Shown: positions 37,123 to 49,489 of the stretch, piece after piece
How the letters are laid out: each line of letters opens with the position of its first letter
Position numbering within the stretch: position 1 is the stretch's first letter
DNA from: Luzula sylvatica
Taxonomy: Eukaryota > Streptophyta > Magnoliopsida > Poales > Juncaceae
Assembly: GCA_946800325.1 (NCBI GenBank)
Contig: OX326956.1
Coordinates: 18,566,667-18,630,666 of the forward strand
Length of the DNA stretch: 64,000 bases
Direction: 5' to 3'
Notes under the pieces: generated by a model
Told to the model about the DNA's origin: nothing
The model's input: only the letters and a program-made list of their open reading frames with translations
The model's database searches: none
Translations under genes and position numbers: made by a program

Positions 37123-37292
37123 GAGTAATGATATAAACCATGAAAGAATCCATGAATTTTTCCATGAATGGTGACGTGGCATCTCGTGATTGGTTGTAAT
37201 TTTTACCCAACTTTATTGCAACCAATCACGAGGTGTCACGTCACCATTCATGAAAAAATTCATGGATTCTTTCATGGCTTCTATCATTACTC
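37123..37292. mobile_element. Mutator-type MITE, copy 1
   Basis: Nearly the whole 170-bp element is an inverted repeat: GAGTAATGATA...CATGAATTTTTCCATGAATGG is mirrored at the right end. The 9-bp flanks (ATTAAAAAA and TTTTAAAAA) match at seven positions. Same family as 44651-44796. Confidence 0.75.
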
Positions 37293-38263
37293 TTTTAAAA
37301 AGAAGTACTACATTTTTTTTGAACACACTTATTAAAAAGAAGTACTACGTTTTTTTTGAAATTGAATCATTGTACGTCCATTTTTTTATAATTTATTAAA
37401 ATTTATTTAAAGGTATAATTAAAATTTTCAAACAATATAAAATGTGTTATTTTTTATCTATAAATATCACAAAAATCAAATAATATATAATACAATATTA
37501 CATTATATATTTTAGTTTATATATTCATATATAATGATAATATAATGAGTTTGATGCGGGGACAAAATTAGGATTTCGAGTGAAACTGGAGATGATTTTG
37601 ATGGATAAGGTTTTGATTTGGATACCGTTCAAAAGAGCAAAAGATACAAAAGAAAATCTCAGTACAATTTCATTATAATATTCAATATCTTATACGATGG
37701 TTTGTGATGATGACGTTTTCTAATCAACATTATTTCTAAATCTTCTCGGCATTTTAATATAATTACTAACGAATTTGAGTTGTTACGAAAATGTTGAGAA
37801 GCTCTCGATTCATGGAAACTAGGTAAATTTATTCGTCGATCAATGTCATAACTACAATAATTTTTATTATTTGATTTTCTCTAATTTCTCAATTTCTCCA
37901 TTTTAAGCTAATAAAATAAAATTGCATTTAATTTTTATACCAAATTCTTGCACGCAACTGATGTAATAATGAACAGTTTGTATTCATAACTACAAAAATC
38001 TATTCGGTCAAACATTAATAAAATGCACAAACACATTATGAATGAACTAACTTCATGTTATGATCTATGTGTTGTAAGGGGATAATAAGGCTACTAAGAT
38101 CATATATCGGCAAAAAACTTCACCGCAACACAAAATATAGAATATTTAAGAGTTATAATGATTGACATTGCAATTGAGATATTAGATGAAAACAAAATGA
38201 TAATTGAATCCTCGTATGGCGTATTATTTCATATAATAAATCATATATCTGTCTGTCAATTGT

Positions 38264-38346
38264 TCTTGGTCTAGTAGTAAAGTGCTTAACACAAGATATC
38301 GAAGATCAAGAGTTCAAATCTCATTGATATTACAAATAAAAAAAAT
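38264..38346 (+). repeat. tRNA-derived SINE-like remnant
   Basis: A-box-like TTGGTCTAGTAGTAAAG and B-box-like AGTTCAAATCTC, about 45 bp apart, followed by an A-rich tail. Duplicate of the copy at 29204. Confidence 0.45.
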
Positions 38347-39751
38347 GAAATCAATAATATCTATGTTTCATGGATTATATTTCACTTCAAAAAAAATCAT
38401 ATATCTGTCAAAATTTAGAGGTATGTGCTAATATTTTTTCTGATATAATACATATCGTATACATGTCTATTATTTCTGACGTGGACCGTATGATTAATGG
38501 TTATATACACACATAAACAGTGCAATCTTTTGCTTTTTCCAATTTTAATGGTGTATCGGTTTGACTTATAATTTGAGGACTGATAACTTGTGTAAGATTA
38601 TTCTTGTAAAATTTATTGTCTTGAAATTCTGTTTGGCACACGTGTAATTTGTGTATTATTAAATGAAATGTTGGTATTACTTTGATTTTACATTTTGGAG
38701 AGCATACATTATTTTGCAAATATTACATATCGAATTGAAATATTTTTGAAAATTTAAATTTAATTCATGGGTTTTATTAAAATAAATTTATAATATTTCA
38801 CATTTTGAAGAACCATTATGATATTTTTTAGATTATGTTGAACATAAGTAAATTTTGTATGCAGCAAAATAAAAATCACGTCATGTTGAATTTAATATAG
38901 GTAAGGTAACACCACATGGTTTGTCTAAATGTCCGATAACATTTTATAATTCATAGATTCATCCGAACAAAAAATCATGTAATTTTTTTTGTTCTATATA
39001 TGATTTTAGTAAAATATAAATATTTTTAAAAAAACATTGGGTTTTTACTTTTCAGGTAAAGAGTCTAAAGACTTCTGTTGCGTTTAGATTTAGATGTCTA
39101 AAACCTAAAAAATAATTATTAATTGTATGTAATAGTAAATAACTAAATATAGATGTAATTTGATACTTATGAGAAAAATAATGTATGGAGCGTTAATTTA
39201 ATTTAATTATTTATTCATTCTTATTCATACGTGACTTTATTACAATATTTAGGCAGTTTTTTTATTATTTTTTTTCTTTTATGGAAAATTTGAAATTCAT
39301 GTATGATGTATTAAGCTACAACAGTTTATGAGAATCTATCAAAATGACCTCAATTTATAAAGCCCGTCAATCCGATTCGGTAAATAATTAGATATTAACC
39401 AATAGATAATTAATTAACACGTTAATTAACGTATCATAGATAATTAATTAACACTTGTCATATAATTAACATTTAGAATAATTAACACGTACTAATCAAT
39501 ATAATGTAAATATTAATTATGTGCCGTATTTTAATTCATATGTTAATTAATATTTAAAGGATGTTTATTGCCTCTTAAGTGAAATTATCTGAAAGTTCAT
39601 ATCGCATGAGTTAAAATAAGTTAGGAAAGAAATTCAAATCATATGACTACTCATTAAGTTGTTATGATGTATCATGTACGTGCTATAAAGAGATAATAAG
39701 GCTACTAAAATTAAGTACTAAAAATACTTTCCCACAACAGAAAACCATCAA

Positions 39752-40075
39752 TTGAGAAATATTATTGAATGTTTAAAGAGTTTTGTGTCGAGTTATAATG
39801 ATTGGATTGCAATTGAGATATTAGATGAAAACAAAATAGTAAATAAATTTGTCCATGGGTATCAATTTATCGAAACTTGCAGCTCTGACGATAATCTCGC
39901 CCTCCAATGGAGTTATGGAGAGGCAATGAAAGAATCGTTTTATGAATCCGTTGTCGACTTGGCTTGTTTTCGGGTTAGGTCGACGACTGGCTGTTCTCTA
40001 TTACGGGTATTTCTGTACGACATTCATGAACAATTAAATATAGGTAGAACAAGTTTTTTTTTTTCTTTTTTCTAA
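39752..40075 (+). pseudogene. Unrecognised exon-like frame at the right edge of the array
   Basis: Open for 107 codons. The first third (VSSYNDWIAIEILDENKIVN) is array sequence shared with other units. From about residue 30 it becomes unlike the array: FVHGYQFIETCSSDDNLALQ, SYGEAMKESFYESVVDLACF, LRVFLYDIHEQLNIG. This part has balanced codon composition and ends at ATAGGTAG, a possible splice donor (about 40040). I recognise no family. It may be an exon of the gene from which the array grew, or a captured fragment. Confidence 0.3.
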
Positions 40076-40190
40076 ATGTTCAATAGTTTTTCCTAATTTG
40101 TAGGTTCACCCGAACAAAAAAGTCATGTAATGTATTTTTCTATTATGTGTGGTGGTATTCAAATATAATTATTTTTCAAAAAAATGAGAT

Positions 40191-41793
40191 TTTAGACAAC
40201 GACAATTTTTTAATTTAACGATACAGTCATCGGTTAATGAACCGACGATCTAGCTATTTTATTAAATTTTAAAGACAATGATTAATGGGCCAATTTAAGG
40301 GAAGACGTTGAATGCATTTTTACATTATACTCGTGTACTTTCATCAATAATAAATAAATATATTAGAATTAATTTAGAGTGAATCGGACCTGCAATTTTT
40401 AATTTTAATTTTGGCTTGTGAGGTGTTTCTTTAAGTGTGGATTTTTTTGAACTACAATATAATATATTATTTGAAGTACAAATATGTTTTGATTTACATC
40501 TTTGAAATATTCTTTTTGAGTGGGTAATATACATTTTTAAATATTTCATATTATTACGTAGTGTCGGACATATTTTGAAATGTATAATATATTTTTTGAA
40601 ACGTGTGATATAACATTTTTACTATAATATAACTTTTTGAATATCAATATATATCATTCTGAATATATCAACTATATTCGTTTGAATAATAACATATACA
40701 AATTTGAATAATAGTATATGTATATTAAAATTTCAATTATATTTTACTCAAATATCTTATACTTCATCTTTTTGAATAATTTTGCCAAATATCACATACA
40801 TTATCTTAATATCGATAACTTTTTTTGTAAATTATATATTACCAAAAAAAGTACAAAAAAAAATCCACGTAATGTCAAACGGCACTAGTCGATTTCACAG
40901 TCAATCGATGAACAATGCTCTTAGTAATAAATGACCATTGATGATACGAAACTAAGATTGTTGGCGAATTGTCCGCGAACAAAATTAATTTTAGGATCGA
41001 GTCGAGGACCATCATCGCCGAGAAAAGAAAAGAAAGCTATTATATAAATAATTCAATTATTTCCAATTGAGAAGTAAAGAATTATATACCAACGAGCATA
41101 CAAAATGCTAACAATGAAGATGAAGTATAATGGCAGGCATGGAAAAGGCAAGCACAGGAAAAGAAAAAACCATTTGAAATTAACTCCAAAATTCAAATCC
41201 ACTCCTCTGCATGCCCCTTCCACCTCTACCATTACCACCCGATTCGATTCGATTCGACGAAATCAATGTACCACACTCAATTTTATTCTGGCATTGTTTT
41301 GGTTTGGTTTGGTTTGTGATATCTCCCAATCTAATTTCTACATTTAAGGGGAGCTTGATAGAGGAATTGAGCAGTACAAGAAAGGGGTAGTACATAGAGA
41401 ATAATCAAATTTGTTGAAATGGTGTACTATAGGAAGAATTGTATTAGTACCAAGTACCAACTGTACTATCTGTAATGCATCCAACTAAGTAATTAAGTGT
41501 CCCAATCATATTTGTCAAGACTCTACGAATTAAATTTGTAAAAAATAATATTTTTGTTTGAAATTTTACAAAAGATATTTTTAAAAATAATATTATCTTG
41601 ACTGGATGAGCTTGTGGTTGGTTCCAAGCCTCACAGTTTCATTGCAAGCCTTGCTGACCAGTGACTTTTGGGATCCAAAAAATTAGTACAGAATTGCTGA
41701 AATATTAACAAAATAAATGCATAAATAGTTTTAATGTACAATATATGCAATAGTAATTATTCATTAATTTTTTATAACTAGATAAGATCCTCC
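40191..41793. other. Intergenic; 3' flank of the PPR gene
   Basis: AT-rich. An 80-codon Lys/His-rich frame at 41105-41347 (plus) overlaps minus-strand frames. None has a recognisable domain, and I do not call a gene. Confidence 0.5.
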
Positions 41794-43401
41794 CTAAAAA
41801 ATAAGGAAGGACTCAAACATTATTCGAATTTTATTGTTATTCTCATTCTCCTTAATAACATTATCAACCAAAGAATGCCACGTATCAAAATTGGGTACCA
41901 AACCCGCATCCACTATTTTCATCACAAAACCAATAGCTCTCTCCAAATCCTTCTTTTCACAAAGCACACGTACTAATGGACCGTAGCTTCCCGAATTCGG
42001 TTCGCAACCTCTCTCGACCATTTCTTGCACCAATCTCAAAGCACCTCTCCATTCCCCTTCGTTGCAAAATGCACGAATCAATCCATTGAATGTCGATACT
42101 ACAGGGAATATATCGTTTTGCATCATTTCATTAATCAAATCGAATGCCTCTTTCGTGTTATTTTCTTTGCACATTGCTTCGATTAAACTCGAATAAATCA
42201 ACGCACTTGGAATTCCACCTTCTTTTACCATTTGATCGATTACCAACTTGGCTTCTCTAATTTTACCCTCTTCGCAAAACCCTAATATCGTCAAAGTTCT
42301 ATTAACCGCTCTAGGAAAATTATTTTCCATTCTCTTTAAAAATATCAAAGCTTCTTCTATTTTATCTATTTTGTAATACCCACATATGACGCTATTATAA
42401 GCGCTAATTCTGTGTCTATACTCTTCTCTATATTCTTCCATCAAATTCAAAATCTCTAATCCATCTTCAATTCTTCCTGCCGAACAAAACCCACGAATTA
42501 GAAAATCAAAAGTATCGAAATTTGGTTCGATGCCATCCAATCGCATCTCACGATAGAGCTCCATTGCATCGTCTACTTTACCAACATCGCAAAATCCAGA
42601 GATTAAAATATTAAAAGTGCGCACATTTGGTAAAACCCCCTTTCTCTCCATTTCTTTCAATACTTTTTGACCTATATTTGGCTTTCCAACCCCACAAAAC
42701 CCTTTAATTATGGTATTATATGCCACACAATCGACCACACCGCCTTTTTGCTCGACCCTCTCCAAAATTTCAATTGCCTCCATTGCTCGATTCTCTCTAC
42801 ACAATAAATCTATAAACTTAGTGATTGAGATCACATCAGGAATGAGCCCAAGATTGAAACTTTTCTCTAACATAACCAATGCATTAACCAATTGACCCTC
42901 TGAACAATAAGCCGAAATTAGTATATTAAATGTGACATCACTTGGTCTGGTCCGCATAGACTCCATCAGGCTTCTGGCTCGACCGAGATTACCAGTGCGG
43001 CACAATGCATGAATCAGCGTGTTGTAAATGACATGATTGGGCATCAATCTGGAGGATTTGATTACGGAAAGGAGTTTAAAGGCTTCGTCTATGCGATTTG
43101 TGAGGCAAAGACCTTTCATCAAAATTGAGAATGTATAGAGGTTTGGCTGGTGGTTTGAATTACGGGAAAGGAAATGGGTTTGGAAGAAATGGCGAGCTTG
43201 GTCTATGTCGAGAGAGACCAGGCGGTTTAGGGTTGAATTGAGATGACGGGTCGAAGGAGTCGACGAGGAGGTAGAAAAGGGGAGGAGGGAGAAACCGTAC
43301 CGTATGGTTCTTACCGGTACCAGCTTGTTGGTACTGATACAGCGGATGAACGGTAGCAAGAGGAGGATTTTGGAGCGATTTGGAAACGGGTCGCGGGGCA
43401 T
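41794..43401 (-). CDS. P-class pentatricopeptide repeat (PPR) protein
   Basis: Intact, intronless frame of 535 residues. PPR proteins bind organellar RNA, one nucleotide per repeat, and act in processing, stability, splicing or translation. Residues 1-86 are Ser/Arg/Thr-rich, consistent with an organelle transit region. From residue 87 onwards about 12 tandem 35-residue motifs follow, for example [20 protein letters not shown] and [20 protein letters not shown], plus a partial motif at the C-terminus. All are P-type; there is no E, DYW, SMR or LAGLIDADG domain, so it is not an editing factor of the DYW kind. The repeat with [13 protein letters not shown] (about residues 365-400) is degenerate. 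The first ATG is used. No promoter elements are assigned. Mitochondrial rather than plastid targeting is likely but unproven. Confidence 0.93.
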   Translation of the reverse strand: MPRDPFPNRSKILLLLPFIRCISTNKLVPVRTIRYGFSLLPFSTSSSTPSTRHLNSTLNRLVSLDIDQARHFFQTHFLSRNSNHQPNLYTFSILMKGLCLTNRIDEAFKLLSVIKSSRLMPNHVIYNTLIHALCRTGNLGRARSLMESMRTRPSDVTFNILISAYCSEGQLVNALVMLEKSFNLGLIPDVISITKFIDLLCRENRAMEAIEILERVEQKGGVVDCVAYNTIIKGFCGVGKPNIGQKVLKEMERKGVLPNVRTFNILISGFCDVGKVDDAMELYREMRLDGIEPNFDTFDFLIRGFCSAGRIEDGLEILNLMEEYREEYRHRISAYNSVICGYYKIDKIEEALIFLKRMENNFPRAVNRTLTILGFCEEGKIREAKLVIDQMVKEGGIPSALIYSSLIEAMCKENNTKEAFDLINEMMQNDIFPVVSTFNGLIRAFCNEGEWRGALRLVQEMVERGCEPNSGSYGPLVRVLCEKKDLERAIGFVMKIVDAGLVPNFDTWHSLVDNVIKENENNNKIRIMFESFLIF

Positions 43402-43625
43402 AACCTCTTGAGCTTGTGTGGCAGTGTGCGTGAGAGAGAGAGAGAGAAAAGGCCATTAGGAGAGCAATTGATAGGCCATTATCAAGCCCATCCTAAGAGA
43501 ATTAGACACAAAGACCAATACTTGCCTACCACCCATGAAGCCACACCCATGAAGACACAGAGACACAAAGACCAATACTTGCCTAATTGATAGGCCATTA
43601 TCAAGCCCATCCTAAGAGAATTATT
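43402..43625. repeat. Upstream region of the PPR gene with short direct repeats
   Basis: TTGATAGGCCATTATCAAGC (extending about 37 bp) occurs at about 43468 and 43586. GACACAAAGACCAATACTTG occurs at about 43505 and 43562. An (AG)n run lies at 43432-43446, just before the ATG, in the likely 5' UTR. Confidence 0.8.
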
Positions 43626-46370
43626 TTTCATCTATTTTTTGGTCTTTCTCATGGAACCACACCATCATGATTATTCATATTATTAACCATTAAATTTTGT
43701 GATATATATTCATCCAATATACTTTTTAGTGATGTGTTTTGATCTAAAACATTGATTATTCATATCAAGGATTCCTAGGTGAACCATGCCCCAAAACTGC
43801 ATGTCCGAACAGGTAAGTGTGACAAATGTTATGAAAAAACTTATCTTACCCTCGTAGCCGTCAAATGATTCATCTTTCTCACTTTTGTTTTCATGATGCC
43901 CCTCTCTTTCTTTCATCTCCTTCATTGAAAAATCTCTCGCATGGTTTCGCACCTCTTCTTTTGTCATTTCCTGTGTATCTGGATGGCATGACCTTTATCT
44001 CACACTCATCACCGAAGAAGGTTTTGTGTTAGCTTTGATTTGTGTTGGCTAATAGAATGGTTGGTATGACTTCTCTTGAATACTACTTTTTTTGGCAAGT
44101 GAAATTAGTAGAGTGGAATCGGATTATAAGGAGGAATTTTTTTTTTTCGAAATTAGTAATTCCACAGTTTGTTTGGATCTAAGAATTAATAGATGCTGGA
44201 AAATATAATTTTTGTTTGGTTGTTTAGAAATTTTTTGAATTTTATTATTGAAAATATAGAAATTATGTTCAATTATATTATATTATATTTTCTCCAGTTA
44301 TAATACTATTATAATAATATATAATATATTATAATTTTATTATTATAATATATAATATTATATTATTATAATGCAATAATGATCTATGTTTGCAATAATA
44401 TATATAATATTACTATAATATAATCAATAATATTATATTATAACATTATTATTTTGTTATTATAATATAATTAGTATATATTATAATCATAATTATAATA
44501 TTATTACAATTTGTATGTAAATTTGGATAATTTTATTCGCTTGATCATTAGCTAAGTTAATAAGTTAATTGATACATGCATGCCCCACCACAAATACTAA
44601 AGAATGATTATTGCTATTGTTAGGTTGCGGTGGCGTCATCATACTAGGACGAGTAATGATACTAACCATGAATTTTTTCATGAATGGTGACGTGGCACCT
44701 CATGATTGGTTCTATTAAAGTTGGGTAAAAATTGCAACCAATTATGATGTGTCACGTCACCATTCATGGAAAAATTCATGGTTAGTATCATTACTCTACT
44801 AGGACAGAGAAACTTTCAATAATAATATTATTATAATTATAATACTGTAACATTAATATATTCTTATTATTAATATAATAATATTAATATAGTGACAATA
44901 ATATTAATATCAATATATTATAATACAATTAATATTACTGAAAATGTAGTAAAATTGTTTCATTAAAACTGATAATAATCATAATTTAAATTAATATTAA
45001 TTATATATATAATATTATATCATATGAATTTAATAATTATATTATATTATTTTGGAAGTTTTTAAAAATTTCCCTAATATAATTATTATGTATGATAACT
45101 AAAACATTTTATTATAATATTATATTGTATATTAATTATATTATTATTATTATTATATATATACTATAATAATTATAATATTATATTTTATATTAATTAT
45201 TATAATACTATATAATATAATCATTAGTATTACAATATTATTATAATATTATATTTTATCCATGTAATAATACTATAATATTATTATATTACATTATTAT
45301 AACAATGAAATATAATATTATATTAATTATATGAATACAATAATTATAATATTGTTTTTTATTATTATAGTTGTACCACACAAATCCTGGGTTGACCCTA
45401 AATTAGTTCTTTGTTGAGTACTAAATTGTTTGAATTGCTCCTGTCTTGAATTGAATGAAAGGGTTTATCCGGTTCATATTTTAATATAAAATATAATATT
45501 AATAATAATACGGATATAATTATTTTCTCAATATAATATAATTATTATATATTATTTTAATAATATATATAATTATATATTAATAATGTATATATTTATT
45601 ATAATATAATTATTTTATCATTATACTATTATTATTGCATATTATGGTTATAATATATAATATTATATTAATTATATGGATATTATTATTTATTATTACA
45701 ATAATTAGTGCCATATTAAATATTCATATAATACATGATTATAATATATTATTTAATTGTAATAATATATAATATCAAAATAATAATAATATTATAATAA
45801 TATTAAATGTATTGTTATATTATTATAAAATTATATTTTATCCATATAACAATATTTCTTGATTAAACATTTTGTTTTCCTTTGACACTCTTCAAATTTG
45901 AGAAACCAAACTTTGATAGAAAAATGAAATTAAAAAATTCCAAAAATTATATATTTCCATTCTTGCATGCCCACCAAACAAAAAATTCCCTTTTGCATCG
46001 TTTCAAATACGAATTTCACGCATAATTCTACCATCCAAACGGCCCACTTATGCAAATTTAACAAATCCAATACTAATTTTACAAATTGGGATTTTTTCGA
46101 TTTTGTATATGAAATAGGTGATGATGTTATTTTCTTTATGAAAAATTATACTTTGCTCACATAATTCTGTATTCTAGTTAACACAATTAATTAACAACAC
46201 GGTGAATTAACACATCCATTATTTCCTGATTAACAAACTCAAAATGAATGTGCATTAAAATTAAAATTGAATGTAAGTATATATATGGGAATCTTTAAAC
46301 ATAACGGACTCAATGATTTATCTTGCCTCTTTATCAACCGTCAAGCCCAACAATATTCTATTTTCCACCC
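43626..46370. repeat. AT microsatellite element and intergenic DNA
   Basis: From about 44160 (TTTGTTTGGATCTAAGAATT) to about 46040 (ACCATCCAAACGGCCCAC) most of the sequence is degenerate ATTATA/TAATAT repeat. The leading GATGCTGGAAAATATAATTT is shared with 28378. The end motifs TTTGTTTGG and CCAAACGG are inverted relative to each other, suggesting one element. A MITE is nested at 44651. No genes seen. Confidence 0.55.
44651..44796. mobile_element. Mutator-type MITE, copy 2
   Basis: 146 bp with long terminal inverted repeats (GAGTAATGATACTAACCATG mirrored at the right end), flanked by an exact 9-bp target duplication TACTAGGAC (44642-44650 and 44797-44805). A 9-bp duplication is typical of Mutator-like elements. 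Non-coding. Confidence 0.92.
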
Positions 46371-46380
46371 GTATAAATAA
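46371..46380 (+). promoter_or_regulatory. Probable TATA box of the PP2C gene
   Basis: CGTATAAATA lies about 125 bp upstream of the ATG at 46498, which fits a leader of about 90-95 bases. Confidence 0.45.
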
Positions 46381-46497
46381 ATACTTAATTACTCTTTTTC
46401 ATTTTTTCTGAATAAAAGAAAAAGAATTCATCTTTTGGTGATTTTACTGATTTTCTTTCTACCTACAAAATAATTCGTCAATTTTCAATTCAACATA

Positions 46498-48406
46498 ATG
46501 CTGTCCAATTACAAACGACTCTCGCCGGAAGTCGCCATCGCATCACGATCACCTGCATTTGCGCCCGGTGGTCCTTTGTCACCGTTGTCTCCTATATCGC
46601 CCATCTCGTCTGTCTTTGATCGTTGTGTTGTATCTGGCGTCGACGGAAGGACGCATGGTGGTTTGGTTCGCCGAAGCATGGAAGTCCCCAGAGATGGGAA
46701 TAGTGGAAACGACAATGCGGTCGTCTCTAGTGAAGCCAACAACGGCGTCGATGGCGTCGATCCCGAGGCTAATTCACCGGATAGCGGCGGGGTTGAGAAG
46801 AGCTCTGCGAAACCTCCTCGCCCTGGCCTGCAACCCATTCTGCCCTGCAATGCTGCAGCCAGATATGCCTCGTCAACTGATTTTGTAAATATCTCCCCTT
46901 TTTCTTTTTGATCGGGAAGGCAATTTGAAATTGCAAATGAATGAACGAAATTAGGATCCAAATGTCCTTAATTTCTGTACAAGGCTATCGATTTTGAATA
47001 AATTTGTTGGAAATTGCAATTGACTGCGGATTTCAGCTTAATTTGAAAATTTTGCGTTCTTTTCTGGACCTAATTGCAATTTGGGTAGGACCAGCTGTAT
47101 CTAACTTTGAATTAGTCACGAAAGAATAGATCTTTGGATACTAATTCCTTCTGAATGAATTTCTGAGAAAGAAACACATCTCAGAACTACAATTCCAGCA
47201 TAATTTGCAATTTTTCTTCTCTGTGGGCGATATATCAAGATGCTACATCATATTCTTTCTTATAATAATCTCGAAATTGTTATTTTTATGCGTGTGTAGG
47301 ATTTGCAATTTGACAAGATGAGTATGATAACATCTCCAATAGGAACAAGCGACGAGTTCCTCCCAATTTATCGATCTGGTAGCTGGGCCGAACGAGGCCC
47401 AAAATGCTACATGGAAGACGAACATATCTGCATCGATAATCTAGTAGTCCATTTCAACGCTCCCCCTACTTTCCCCGCCCCCAGTTCCTATTATGGCGTA
47501 CGTTACGTTAAAATTTCACTCAATTAATCCTCAATTTTATGTAATTAACACTCAATTAATTAATATGGACAGGTATTCGATGGCCATGGTGGCACGGACG
47601 CGGCGGGCTTTGCGAAAAGTAGCTTGCTGAAATTCATAACCGGAGATAAACATTTCCCACATAATATGGATAAAGCGATAAAAAATGCATTCTTGAAAGC
47701 CGATCACATTCTCGCAGATTCCGATTCTCTCGATCAGAATTCCGGTACCACCGTTCTCACCGCATTCTGCTTCGGCAGGTTAGTTGTTTTTTTTGAATTT
47801 CCGAACTTGAAAAATTAATCACTTAACATGCTTTGAAATCCGCGCAGGACGCTTCGGATCGCGAACGCAGGAGACTGCAGGGCGGTGTTGGGAAAACGTG
47901 GCCGTGCGGTCGAGCTGTCCAAGGACCACAAACCGACTTGCAAGAGCGAAAAAGCCCGTATCGAGAAACTCGGCGGGACGATCTTCGACGGGTATTTGAA
48001 CGGACAGCTGGCAGTTTCCCGTGCTTTAGGCGACTGGCACGTCAAGGGGTCCAAAACCAGTCTCTCTCCTCTTTCGGGCGAACCGGAGTTGCACGAACTC
48101 ACGCTCACCGCGGAGGACGAGTTCCTCATAATGGGTTGCGACGGGCTATGGGACGTGATGAGTAGCCAATGTGCGGTGACTATGGTTAGGAAAGAGTTGG
48201 TGGCGCATAACGATCCTGAGAGATGCTCTAAAGTGTTGGTTACGGAAGCGCTTAACAGGAATAGTTGCGATAATTTAACGGTTTTGGTGATTTGTTTCTC
48301 GCCTGATCCGCCTCCGAAGATCGAGGTGCCGAGGTGGAGAGTTAGGAAGAGTATTTCTATGGAGGGTCTGCATCAAATCAAAGGAGCCATGGATGCTTCC
48401 GGTTGA
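46498..48406 (+). CDS. Protein phosphatase 2C (PPM family), four exons
   Basis: Exons 46498-46884, 47300-47497, 47573-47778 and 47848-48406, all with GT-AG introns, give 449 residues. The enzyme removes phosphate from Ser/Thr using two metal ions. Residues 1-125 are a Ser/Pro/Gly-rich leader. The catalytic domain follows: [18 protein letters not shown] at about 150, VFDGHGG (D198), [10 protein letters not shown] (about 269), [18 protein letters not shown] (about 311), [11 protein letters not shown] (D362) and [18 protein letters not shown] (D405, N406). All expected metal-binding aspartates are present, so it should be active. The C-terminal [14 protein letters not shown] tail resembles the plant DBP1/PP2C-22, -27 and -49 type group, rather than the ABA co-receptor clade A. 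No transmembrane segment. Exon 2 begins with DLQFDK and keeps frame across the junction. Confidence 0.95.
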
Positions 48407-49480
48407 TTCATTTTGGTTTTTTACTATTTTGTTTATATTATTTGAGTTAATTGGACGGGGAGTGAGGAGAGAGGTGTGTAATGCGGGAAGTAATTTCCGT
48501 GAATTATCTCGTGCTTTGTTTTTGGTAGTAGGGTTCGTGGCCGATTTTGTACGCAGAGGTTACTTATCCGTAACACAACTGATCGTTCGTTTGTTGGTCT
48601 CGGGAGTTGTAGAGGTCTAGTGAAATGCTAAGAGCCTAATTATGTTGGAGGTTTAATTAAGGAATATGTTTTATACTGACATTTGCTATTGTTGTTCTTA
48701 GAATTTTGAAGTATTTGTTTTGTGGTCAAATTTTGTTTTATTATATTGAAGTATTAAAAAAATACAGTGCTTTCGAATATATTACATTTTGGTATAATTT
48801 TGGACTAAATTTTTTGTTCAATTCATGAGGGGACTTTTAAGAAGAATGTCCCGGACAACGCAACTAGATAATTATAGTTCTTAATTACTCATTCTAGTTC
48901 ACCTTTACTTAATTAGGTGTTTTAACATAAGATCCATATGTTGTGATAGGTCTTAGTTCGAGTCTCATCAACATCATATAAAAATTGAATTAAAAAAGTA
49001 TGAACAGTTCGTAATCTAAGATTCTCCCTAAAAAATTAATAAACATAAATGACATCACTAACTAAATAAACTATCAAATACATAAACGAGCAAGCATTCT
49101 CGGTACAAAATAGAGAAAACCAATAAGCATAACAAACTTAGAAGTTATTTCTAAATCATGAGAGAACACCAACAATATTTCTCATCATAGGGCTCCTCAT
49201 AAATAGATCCTTCAGTGTCTCCCTTCTTCCTGCCCTCCCATTCTCCTTGACATTCTTCCTGTCGTCTTACACTTCCTACTTCTCCTCCTCCTCCTCCTCC
49301 TCCTCGTATAGGTTGACAGATAATATACTGCCGCAAAGAACAAGTGATGAACAACTACTCTCAGTCTCCAAGGCCATCATGCCATTCATAGCCTCTAGAA
49401 AATTGCTCCTATGAAAATGTCGGGCCACTTTCCTCATTGGTAATATTCTCATCGAATTCACTTTTAGAATATTCGCGATT
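48407..49480. other. 3' flank of PP2C and intergenic
   Basis: 48407-48700 probably holds the PP2C 3' UTR. A SINE-like remnant is at 48895-48998 (B-box-like AGTTCGAGTCTC). A (CTC)n run at about 49278-49305 gives poly-Glu or poly-Gly frames on the minus strand (49151-49494). One frame has MRKVARHFHRSNFLEAMNGM, which looks somewhat coding, but I recognise no family and do not call a gene. Confidence 0.5.
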
Positions 49481-49489
49481 TTTTTTGAA

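Larger units (their letters stand above)
12640..40190. repeat. Degenerate large-unit repeat array, invaded by transposons
   Basis: A common host unit recurs. Anchor A (TTCATGGAAACTAGGTAAAT and relatives) is at about 13228, 17982, 19890, 30780 and 37806. Anchor B (GAGATATTAGATGAAAACAA) is at about 16628, 19371, 27436, 31299, 38176 and 39818. Anchor C (CACAAACACATTATGAATGA and relatives) recurs at about 18243, 21030, 31048 and 38027. The order of blocks is the same in each unit. After subtracting insertions, unit length is roughly 1.3-2.3 kb. A longer unit version carries the block at 16860-17600, which recurs at 31960-32360 plus 36660-37530. A 1.1 kb stretch (29138-30190) is repeated almost unchanged at 38201-39290. 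Confidence 0.75.

Noticed and set aside
46509..46961. 150-codon minus-strand frame opposite PP2C exon 1
   Set aside because: Shadow of the Ser/Pro/Gly-rich PP2C leader exon, which joins in frame to a complete phosphatase domain.
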